From: JBEICQ01 sp046297395
GTDB taxonomy: Bacteria > Bacteroidota > Bacteroidia > UBA4408
DNA: 5,025 bases
NCBI GenBank assembly: GCA_046297395.1
Contig: JBKCNM010000079.1
Span: forward strand, 1 to 5,025
Direction of reading: 5' to 3'
This document shows, one piece after another, positions 1 through 5,025 of the stretch; the first letter of the stretch is position 1; the number at the start of each line of letters is the position of its first letter. The translations under genes and the position numbers were made by a program. The notes beneath the pieces were generated by a model. The model saw only the letters and a program-made list of their open reading frames with translations. It was not told where the DNA came from and did no database searches.

Positions 1-99
1 GGATTTGCTAAACTCAGAAAATGTGGCTTGGTTAATATTGGGATAGATAAACAAACTTGTGATGCTTGCTGCCAGATAGGTAATCAGTATTTCATATAG
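1..99 (+). CDS. Possible C-terminal end of a plus-strand gene (partial)
   Basis: Plus frame 1 is open from the left edge to a TAG at 97-99 and would give a 32-residue tail with four cysteines (LRKCGLVNIG, then TCDACCQIGNQYFI). If real, it would be convergent with the minus-strand genes, which would fit the gene-poor space between it and the WG-repeat gene. Nothing in it is recognised, and 32 open codons are weak evidence. It competes with the minus-strand frame over the same bases. Confidence 0.2.
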   Translation, partial: GFAKLRKCGLVNIGIDKQTCDACCQIGNQYFI

Positions 100-174
100 G
101 GCGGGCTCTTTGCCGTGCAACAAATGAAACAAGCGTGGCAGTTGAATTTTGTGATATAAAAATGAGACTTTCAT
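1..174 (-). CDS. Possible N-terminal part of a hypothetical protein (runs off left edge)
   Basis: An ATG at 174 opens a minus-strand frame of 58 codons that continues past the left edge. It starts MKVSFLYHKIQLPRLF and contains a moderately hydrophobic stretch, YEILITYLAASITSLFIY, that could be a membrane segment. Upstream there is an in-frame TGA eight codons before the ATG. It has the same strand as the confident genes. Against it: 58 open codons can arise by chance, there is no recognised motif, and the opposite strand is also open over 1-99. At most one of the two is likely to be real. Confidence 0.2.
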   Translation of the reverse strand, partial: MKVSFLYHKIQLPRLFHLLHGKEPALYEILITYLAASITSLFIYPNINQATFSEFSKS

Positions 175-420
175 TGAAATACAACTTTTAATCCTTCAGA
201 AATAAAATGTTTAGAACAAATCTATTCAAAAATTGAAAGACAAAGATGTTTGGGATTTATTAGATAAAATATTGAGGCTACTTATTCTTTTTATAGTACA
301 TTTCATAGCTTTTACATTTTAGGAAATTGATTGCTACTTAAAGGTTACACTCATCACCTTCTCTGAGAATTTTTCCTTTGGGCTAATGAAACAGTATTTT
401 TATTTGTCACGGCTAACCAA

Positions 421-1053
421 CTATTCACCATTGGAAAAGCTGATTGCATTCATCAAATCAGGAGTAATCACCCTCTCGCCATAAGTATTGATAAAACCCC
501 AGTTCCCTTTTTTTCTCACAGCAGCAATGCCTTCACTGAAATCAACTACTTGATCATACTGCAAAGGAATTATAATGCTTCCGGATGTATTCACAAAACC
601 GTATTTGCCTTTATTGGCCACTGGTGCAAGTCCTGAAGTAAAATCTCCGGCTTCGTCATAAATGCAAGCAATCATTTCCCGATTAAGAATATCTACATAT
701 CCGTATTTGTTATTCTTTTTTACTCTTGACAAACCTTCTTTAAAGAAACGAATATCCTCATAAATTAGTGGGATAAGAATTTTACCGAAAGTATTGATGA
801 TTCCTTTCCGATTGTTTTTAACAACAATCGCATGGCCATTTGAGAATTCGCTGCCTTCTTCATATTGAGGCCGGACAACAATTTCTCCACTTACAAGTTG
901 GTATCCAACTTTGCCATGATCTACAAATCGTTCGGGAACGAGTTTGTTGCTATGTGCATAGTACAATAAAAACATAGGGTTAGGGTAAAAGGTTTTGTGA
1001 GTAAATAAGTTGTGCATGCTTCCGGGAGAAGAACTTAGGGTGTTGGGGTTCAT
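421..1053 (-). CDS. WG-repeat protein, incomplete final repeat
   Basis: This 210-residue protein is built of WG repeats, each roughly 34 residues: about 48-83, 84-117, 118-151, 152-185 and a cut fifth at 186-210. Recurrent elements are KYGYVD / KYGFVN / NWGFINT, then an I-I-P-L-x-Y-D segment and a D-F-S-x-G turn. WG-repeat proteins are common in Bacteroidota; the repeats are thought to act in binding, but no specific substrate is known to me for this one. The ATG at 1053 is the first after an in-frame TAA about ten codons upstream, and its leader is A/T-rich. The first 47 residues show no convincing signal peptide or lipobox cysteine, so location is unclear (cytoplasmic, or a displaced N-terminus). 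The last repeat stops at SFSNGE, where relatives continue with another strand, suggesting a natural short end or a 3' frameshift. It is probably its own transcription unit. Confidence 0.85.
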   Translation of the reverse strand: MNPNTLSSSPGSMHNLFTHKTFYPNPMFLLYYAHSNKLVPERFVDHGKVGYQLVSGEIVVRPQYEEGSEFSNGHAIVVKNNRKGIINTFGKILIPLIYEDIRFFKEGLSRVKKNNKYGYVDILNREMIACIYDEAGDFTSGLAPVANKGKYGFVNTSGSIIIPLQYDQVVDFSEGIAAVRKKGNWGFINTYGERVITPDLMNAISFSNGE

Positions 1054-1080
1054 TTTAAAATTCGGATGGATTTGATGTTA

Positions 1081-1109
1081 CAAAATTATCGCGGGAAAAG
1101 CAGCTGAAA
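1081..1109 (-). promoter_or_regulatory. Candidate Bacteroidota-type promoter of the WG-repeat gene
   Basis: On the minus strand TAATTTTG (1088-1081) fits the Bacteroidota -7 consensus TAnnTTTG exactly. TTTC (1109-1106), 17 bases upstream, is one base from the -33 TTTG. Transcription would begin near 1075, giving a leader of about 20 bases to the ATG at 1053. An exact -7 match can occur by chance in AT-rich DNA; the position just ahead of the gene and after a candidate terminator favours it. Confidence 0.4.
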
Positions 1110-1207
1110 GAATACAAAATCGGGCTACCCTTATATGGAATTACTTATCTGATAACTAAGTTCATAGAGCTGATTTTAAAAAATCCATATCGGTTTTGTT
1201 CTCTCCT

Positions 1208-1255
1208 AAAAAAAAAATCATTCAAGAAATTTGCATGTTGCCCGGAAAGTTGAAT
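1208..1255 (-). terminator. Candidate intrinsic terminator after the large gene
   Basis: On the minus strand, 16 bp past the stop codon, ATTCAA (1255-1250) pairs with TTGAAT (1225-1220), followed two bases later by a run of ten T (1217-1208). The six-pair stem is AT-rich and its 24-base loop is long, so the hairpin is weak. The T run and its position directly downstream of the gene are the stronger evidence. If real, it separates the large gene from the WG-repeat gene. Confidence 0.4.
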
Positions 1256-1270
1256 CCGTCATCGCCATGC

Positions 1271-4200
1271 TTAACGAACCAGGGTTATATTACCCGAGCG
1301 TTCAAACTTCTGTCCATCCAGCTGCTCCACATACAACCTGTACACATAGGTTCCGGTGCTTGCCTCTGAACCCTTGTGCGTACCATCCCAACATCCATTG
1401 AAATCGTTGGTAAGATAAATCAAGTCTCCCCAGCGGTTGTAGATGCCAAATGTCATCTCTTTGATACAATTGCTGTACACACATAATTTTTCATTCTCGG
1501 GATTGCCCATGCCATTGGGTGAAAAAATATCAGGCACAAACAATTCATTACAAATAATCTCTACCACGATGGTAACAGATCGCGAGTAGGCGCATCCGTT
1601 GGTGTCTTTTCCTGTTACAAAATAAGTGGTGTTCTTCAGAGGCTTGGCAATGGGCGTGGAGCAATTGATGCAACTCAATCCCGTTGCGGGTGTCCAATTG
1701 TAATCTACTCCATTCTGCGCACTAAGGTTCACAGAATCTCCATATTGAATGAGTGTATCGGATGCGGTAACCAAGACATTCACAGGCGGGATAGCAGCTA
1801 CATTTACCTGTGCTTGTGCACTGCATCCGTTTTGATCGGTGGCGGTTACTGTATAACTGCCTTCGGCCAATGATGTATTAAAAATTCCTGTAGCCCCGTT
1901 TGACCAAGTATAGGCGTAATTGCCTGAACCGCCTGTGGCATTGACTGTAGCTGTTCCGTTGGGAAAATTACATGAAGAAGCTTGAGAAGACACCGATAGG
2001 TTGATTGGCAAATTTCCCGGTAGTATAAAAGAAAGAGTGGTATCTAAATTACATGAACTTATTACCCTAACAGAGTAATTTCCGGGACAGAGGCCTGTGA
2101 TGGTACTTATAGCAGAATCGATATTAGATTCGATAACTCCGTTGCTCCATTGGAAGGTATAAGGACCATTGGAACATGTTAATGAAACCTCCAATACTCC
2201 ATCACATGCACCACATGAAACAGGATTCACCTGAGTTGGGAGTAAAGAGACCTGTATAGGTGAAAACTTAAGAATAAAGCAATCCTCACCGGCCTCGAAG
2301 GTTGGATCAAAATATGCCCCACCGCCAGGATCGAGTATAGGATAAGTTCCGATATTTGATATGAATGCCCATTCGCCTGCAACCACTAGATTGTCCTTTT
2401 CATCCAGCGCGATGATTGATCGTGGATTAGATCCTTCTCCGCCATAGTAGGTAGACCACAGTTTTTGCCCTGAAGGGGTAAACACAACTAGGAAACCATC
2501 ATATTCATTGTTAAAACCACTGTAAATGCTATCGTTAAAACCTTGACAGGAGCTCTGGTAAGAAACGGTTCCAATGTCAGAGGAAGAAGTAATAAAAGAC
2601 AAATAAACATTGTTACAATGATCTATCACAAGATTATTATTAATGCCATCTGCAACATCTATACCGGAGCCACCATGAAAAGTAGCCCATAACCTGCTGC
2701 CAAGAGGATCGAATTTAATTAAGAAAATGTCCTGGATTCCACCATAAACCGGCTGATTGAATGCTCCTGCTAAATTTTGAATTGGAAAATCAACGGATGA
2801 AGTAGAGCCTGCCAAATACAAATTACCCATTGCATCGGTGGCAATAGCATCAGCAATATCAGTCCCACTCCCTCCGTAATAAGTTGTCCAAAGAAGGTTG
2901 CCTGCCACATTAAATTTGAAAATAAAAACATCCCCGTTACCGCCATATACTGATTGTATAAAAGCGGAGCCCGGATTCAAAACTGAAAGATTATTAGAGG
3001 TGGTAATACCGGCTGCATAGAGATTATTATTGTTATCGATATGAAGCAACATGCGTGCTACATTGCCACCCACACCCAATGCAGTTGACCAAATCAAATT
3101 TCCGGCAGGATTTAGTTTAACAATAAAAGCGGCAGTATCGCCCTGAATGGGCTGATTGAAGGCCCCGGGTAAATTTTGAAGAGGAAAATTTACTGATGTT
3201 GTGATACCTGTAAAAAAGATATTACCGAAGGCATCAATGGCGACATTGTCTGCCCACTCATCACTACTTCCTCCGAAAAAAGTAGACCAAAGTAAAGTAC
3301 CGTTATTCGAAAATTTTGTAATGAATGCATCCATGTTGCCGCCACCATACGCTGCCTGATTATAAGCCCCGGGCAGATTCTGTAATGGCAAACTAAGATT
3401 TGTACCCCAACCGACCATGTATAAATTACCTGTCGCATCTACAGCAACAGCATTGATCCTACCATAGGAAACATCAAAGAAATAGGTCGACCACAGCAAA
3501 ATACCCGTAGCAGAAAACTTTGCAACAAAGGAACATGGATCCGAAGAAAAAGACAGAAAATAGCTTCCTGGATAATTCTGAACAGGAAAGTTGGTGGTTC
3601 CAGATAAATATCCTGCAATAAAGATATTGCCGATGGAATCAGTTGTAATTGCACATGGTCCCTCAAATCCATTACCGGCAAAAAAAGTTCCCCAAACCAG
3701 CTGAGGGTCGATGATTAAAGTTGATTTTCTATTGTAATCACCAAGAGTAAAGCAAAGAAGTGATTGGTGCTTGGAAAGAACTCTGAGTTTATATTCACTT
3801 TTGACCTCTGTTGAAGTTTCCCAATCATAGCTGTATGGTTTGTTTTCAGTGAGCGAATCGAGCCTGGTCCGGACACTGACGCTACCATCCTTATTTACTT
3901 TTAATGGTTTATCACCCTCGTATAATAATTGAATCTGAGAAGGATCAGCGCCAGGATGAACAATAAAATCGTATTTCATTCCACATTTGCGACTGTCGTA
4001 TAATACCCAGTCAATTCCGGGATAAACCTCCCTGATGATGACTTTACTGAATTGATGAACATCATAAATAGCCGATTGTGATTGATTGCCAAGAAAATTA
4101 AAGTGCTCAAAGCTCTCGCCTTCCTTCGAAATATTTTCTTCTTTGATTTGAGCACCTTGAAGGGTAATATTGACCCAAGCCATTTGGGTTTCCACCTTTT

Positions 4201-4678
4201 CAGGTTCTAACCTAGCCGATTTTCCTTTATTAGAAATATGCAATCTATCCTCCTCAGTCTCTTCCTTCTTATTTTCGACAAACAAGTATGTTAGTCCGGA
4301 TTTGGTAACAAAAATGTTCATACCAGAGGATTCAGCCTTAAATAACACCGAGGTTGCGCTGCGCCCCTTTACATCCTTCATTTGACCCTTATTCTCGATA
4401 AACCTAACGGGTTGTGAATTCATTAAGCTATTTACTTTTTGCTCAAGTTGGTCATTATTTTCAGAGGTAGGGTTGATATAAAATTCATTAGGCAGGCTTG
4501 AACATAATAAATTAGAATTTTCAATTGAGACATCATCATGCTTACTTAAGGATAAAACCGCATGAGCATTAAAAACCATGAAGCTAAGCAACAACATCGC
4601 AACTTTACTTCTTTGGCCTAGTAAACACTCAAGTAAATTGTTGTTACTAGGCAATAAAAGGATTGGTTTTACATTCAT
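1271..4678 (-). CDS. Large secreted SBBP-repeat / SprB-repeat protein with T9SS type B sorting domain
   Basis: This 1135-residue protein is complete. Domains in order: Sec signal peptide (about 1-40; hydrophobic core VAMLLLSFMVF, likely cleavage after AHA at 40); linker; DUF7948-type domain (about 91-323, opening FIENKGQ); seven SBBP units (about 326-808) each starting LxWxT; two SprB-like repeats (about 811-888 and 889-964, TFQWSNG and YTWSNG); a PKD/Ig-like domain (about 966-1040, with NWTPATGLSCINC); and a gliding-motility-associated C-terminal domain (1043-1135, ending GNITLVR). Family knowledge predicts Sec export, then T9SS transport to the surface or medium; no catalytic motif is visible, so an adhesive or structural role is inference. 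Two CxxC pairs (822/825, 1003/1006) could form disulfides. The ATG at 4678 is preferred because the next in-frame ATG (residue 28) would remove the basic part of the signal peptide. The leader is A-rich without Shine-Dalgarno, normal for this phylum. It lies 10 bp after the preceding paralogue and is probably co-transcribed. Confidence 0.95.
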   Translation of the reverse strand: MNVKPILLLPSNNNLLECLLGQRSKVAMLLLSFMVFNAHAVLSLSKHDDVSIENSNLLCSSLPNEFYINPTSENNDQLEQKVNSLMNSQPVRFIENKGQMKDVKGRSATSVLFKAESSGMNIFVTKSGLTYLFVENKKEETEEDRLHISNKGKSARLEPEKVETQMAWVNITLQGAQIKEENISKEGESFEHFNFLGNQSQSAIYDVHQFSKVIIREVYPGIDWVLYDSRKCGMKYDFIVHPGADPSQIQLLYEGDKPLKVNKDGSVSVRTRLDSLTENKPYSYDWETSTEVKSEYKLRVLSKHQSLLCFTLGDYNRKSTLIIDPQLVWGTFFAGNGFEGPCAITTDSIGNIFIAGYLSGTTNFPVQNYPGSYFLSFSSDPCSFVAKFSATGILLWSTYFFDVSYGRINAVAVDATGNLYMVGWGTNLSLPLQNLPGAYNQAAYGGGNMDAFITKFSNNGTLLWSTFFGGSSDEWADNVAIDAFGNIFFTGITTSVNFPLQNLPGAFNQPIQGDTAAFIVKLNPAGNLIWSTALGVGGNVARMLLHIDNNNNLYAAGITTSNNLSVLNPGSAFIQSVYGGNGDVFIFKFNVAGNLLWTTYYGGSGTDIADAIATDAMGNLYLAGSTSSVDFPIQNLAGAFNQPVYGGIQDIFLIKFDPLGSRLWATFHGGSGIDVADGINNNLVIDHCNNVYLSFITSSSDIGTVSYQSSCQGFNDSIYSGFNNEYDGFLVVFTPSGQKLWSTYYGGEGSNPRSIIALDEKDNLVVAGEWAFISNIGTYPILDPGGGAYFDPTFEAGEDCFILKFSPIQVSLLPTQVNPVSCGACDGVLEVSLTCSNGPYTFQWSNGVIESNIDSAISTITGLCPGNYSVRVISSCNLDTTLSFILPGNLPINLSVSSQASSCNFPNGTATVNATGGSGNYAYTWSNGATGIFNTSLAEGSYTVTATDQNGCSAQAQVNVAAIPPVNVLVTASDTLIQYGDSVNLSAQNGVDYNWTPATGLSCINCSTPIAKPLKNTTYFVTGKDTNGCAYSRSVTIVVEIICNELFVPDIFSPNGMGNPENEKLCVYSNCIKEMTFGIYNRWGDLIYLTNDFNGCWDGTHKGSEASTGTYVYRLYVEQLDGQKFERSGNITLVR
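1274..1552 (-). other. Type B gliding-motility-associated C-terminal sorting domain
   Basis: Residues 1043-1135 contain FVPDIFSPNGMGNPEN, NCIKEMTFGIYNRWGD, CWDGTHKG, STGTYVYRLYV and the terminal GNITLVR, the ordered hallmarks of the CHU_C/TIGR04131-type domain. This region is the T9SS recognition signal in the family. It is the part of the gene that is nearly duplicated at the right edge of the window. Confidence 0.92.
1283..1607 (-). repeat. Direct repeat copy A (3' cassette of the large gene)
   Basis: This stretch aligns without gaps to 4701-5025 at a fixed offset of 3418 bp. By hand I count about 21 mismatches in 325 bp, or roughly 93-94% identity. It encodes the end of the PKD/Ig-like domain and almost all of the sorting domain. 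The match fades within the last few codons before the stop, and its other end is not visible because copy B is cut by the window edge. Confidence 0.9.
1787..2248 (-). repeat. Two SprB-like repeats
   Basis: Residues about 811-888 and 889-964 are two related modules. Each has a Cys-rich start (PVSCGACDG; ASSCNFPNGTA), a central aromatic-WSNG turn (TFQWSNG; YAYTWSNG), then a G-x-Y-x-V strand (GNYSVRV; GSYTVTATDQNGC). This is the pattern of the SprB repeat found in large gliding or adhesion proteins of Bacteroidota. With only two copies, the protein is far from SprB itself in size, so no sprB name is given. Confidence 0.8.
2255..3703 (-). repeat. Array of seven SBBP repeats (protein-level, about 67 residues each)
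   Basis: The conserved tryptophan of the LxWxT unit start lies at residues 329, 396, 464, 530, 597, 664 and 741, giving spacings of 67, 68, 66, 67, 67 and 77. Each unit has a GN-aromatic-hydrophobic strand (such as GNLYLAG) followed by a variable segment and an F-x-x-K-F strand near its end. Units 2, 3 and 5 keep a close QNLPGAFNQP-like motif, and DNA is visibly similar around 2750-2790, 3150-3190 and 3355-3395. A beta-propeller-like fold is a reasonable inference for seven such units. Confidence 0.85.
3710..4408 (-). other. DUF7948-type N-terminal domain of the large secreted protein
   Basis: Residues about 91-323 match the domain that commonly precedes SBBP repeats. It opens with VRFIENKGQ, continues with VLFKAESSGMNIFVTKSGL, has a central REVYPGIDWVLYD segment and a DFIVHPGADPSQIQL segment, and ends with STLIIDPQLVW leading into the first repeat. 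The function of this domain is not established as far as I know. The boundaries are estimated by eye. Confidence 0.75.
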
Positions 4679-4688
4679 CTTTTTGGTT

Positions 4689-5025
4689 TTATTTTGTTAA
4701 GGTTATATTTCCGGTTCGTTCAATCTTTTGTCCATCCAGCTGCTCCACATACAACCTGTACACATAGGTTCCGGTAATTGCTTCTGAACCCTTGTGCGTA
4801 CCATCCCAACATGCATTGACATCATTGGTGAGAAAAATCAATTCTCCCCAGCGGTTGTAGATGCCAAAGGTCATCTCTTTGATACAATTGCTGTACACAC
4901 ATAGTTTTTCATTCTCGGGATTGCCCATGCCATTGGGTGAAAAAATATCGGGTACAAACAATTCATTACAAATAATCTCTACCACGATGGTAACAGAACG
5001 CGAGTAGGCACATCCGTTGGTGTCT
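4689..5025 (-). CDS. C-terminal end of a T9SS type B cargo protein (partial, runs off right edge)
   Basis: The frame is open to the right edge, so this is the last 111 residues of a larger gene and not a small protein; a GTG at 4985 is an internal valine codon, not a credible start. It begins in the tail of a PKD/Ig-like domain (DTNGCAYSRSVTI) and continues into a gliding-motility-associated C-terminal domain with the family hallmarks FVPDIFSPNG, an NCIKE segment, IYNRWGE, CWDGTHKG, TGTYVYRLYV and a final GNITLTK. In Bacteroidota this domain directs proteins that have crossed the inner membrane through the type IX secretion system (type B signal, usually with a PorP/SprF-like partner, none of which is visible here). 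It stops 10 bp before the next gene and matches that gene's own C-terminus with 9 differences over 111 residues, so the two are tandem paralogues at least here. What precedes the domain is unknown. Confidence 0.93.
   Translation of the reverse strand, partial: DTNGCAYSRSVTIVVEIICNELFVPDIFSPNGMGNPENEKLCVYSNCIKEMTFGIYNRWGELIFLTNDVNACWDGTHKGSEAITGTYVYRLYVEQLDGQKIERTGNITLTK
4701..5025 (-). repeat. Direct repeat copy B (3' cassette of the upstream paralogue, cut by edge)
   Basis: This is the partner of copy A at 1283-1607, same orientation and reading frame. About 15 of the 21 differences fall in 4701-4850 and only about 6 in 4851-5025, so identity rises towards the right edge and the repeat very probably continues outside the window. 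Confidence 0.9.

Larger units (their letters stand above)
1..420. other. AT-rich region without a confidently supported gene
   Basis: These 420 bases follow the 3' end of the WG-repeat gene. They contain short open stretches only: plus frame 1-99 (open to the left edge, 32 codons, Cys-rich end CDACCQIGNQYFI), minus frame 1-174 (58 codons from an ATG at 174, open to the left edge) and fragments in three plus frames at 162-322. None matches a family I recognise. A 5-bp inverted repeat AAGGT/ACCTT (341-345 and 356-360, loop of 10) has no T run in the minus-strand direction, so I do not call a terminator for the WG gene. The patch at about 98-140 is richer in G+C than the rest. Confidence 0.6.

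Noticed and set aside
341..371. Hairpin AAGGT/ACCTT and the nearby TTCTC-T-GAGAA followed by T residues as a terminator
   Set aside because: The first has no T run on the minus strand. The second has almost no loop and a four-pair stem, and would act only on the plus strand, where no gene is established.
1145..1155. Palindrome TTATC-T-GATAA in the gap between the two genes, and GATTTT-AA-AAAATC at 1172-1185
   Set aside because: Short AT-rich palindromes are expected by chance here. They are not placed as an operator overlapping the candidate promoter, and neither is followed by a T run suited to termination.
1302..1484. 60-codon minus-strand frame inside the 3' end of the large gene
   Set aside because: It lies wholly inside the sorting domain in another frame of the same strand. 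The peptide has no family features, while the main frame has clear conserved motifs.
3190..3681. Two 80-82-codon minus-strand frames inside the SBBP array
   Set aside because: They are out-of-frame readings of repeat DNA, and similar openness recurs because the units are similar. The main frame is clearly coding.
2255..3703. CRISPR-like or non-coding tandem array
   Set aside because: The periodicity is about 200 bp, imperfect, and follows codons of a continuous reading frame; these are protein repeats.
4170..4385. 71-codon plus-strand frame
   Set aside because: It is antisense to the DUF7948-type domain, with no recognised motif and no leader evidence.
1271..5025. Composite transposon or insertion sequence bounded by the long direct repeats
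   Set aside because: The repeats are coding and in frame, with no transposase, terminal inverted repeats or target duplication. Tandem paralogues explain them better.

Overview
The window looks like a chromosomal segment of a Bacteroidota bacterium, probably a free-living or environmental Chitinophagia/Sphingobacteriia-like lineage; genus cannot be told. The evidence is a type B gliding-motility-associated C-terminal domain (the sorting signal of the type IX secretion system, T9SS), SprB-type and SBBP repeats, A-rich leaders without Shine-Dalgarno sequences, and a TAnnTTTG promoter-like element. All confident genes lie on the minus strand, so they read from right to left.

Layout from right to left. 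(1) 4689-5025 is the C-terminal end of a T9SS cargo protein whose upstream part lies outside the window. (2) Ten bases further on, 1271-4678 is a complete 1135-residue secreted repeat protein: signal peptide, DUF7948-type domain, seven SBBP repeats, two SprB-like repeats, a PKD/Ig-like domain and the type B sorting domain. The two genes are tandem, probably co-transcribed, and share a C-terminal cassette of more than 325 bp at about 93-94% nucleotide identity. (3) A 217-bp gap carries a candidate terminator for the large gene and a candidate promoter for the next. (4) 421-1053 encodes a 210-residue WG-repeat protein with no clear signal peptide and an incomplete last repeat. (5) 1-420 is AT-rich and has no confidently supported gene. 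It holds weak hints: frames open to the left edge on both strands, and a possible two-frameshift relic at 162-322.

Functionally, genes 1 and 2 are most simply read as large cell-surface or released proteins exported by Sec and then the T9SS. Their exact roles (adhesion, matrix, scaffold) cannot be read from the sequence. The WG-repeat gene appears to be a separate transcription unit and no functional link to its neighbours can be shown. I saw no RNA gene, CRISPR array, insertion sequence or toxin/defence system. The most informative unusual point is the near-identical 3' cassette shared by the adjacent cargo genes.
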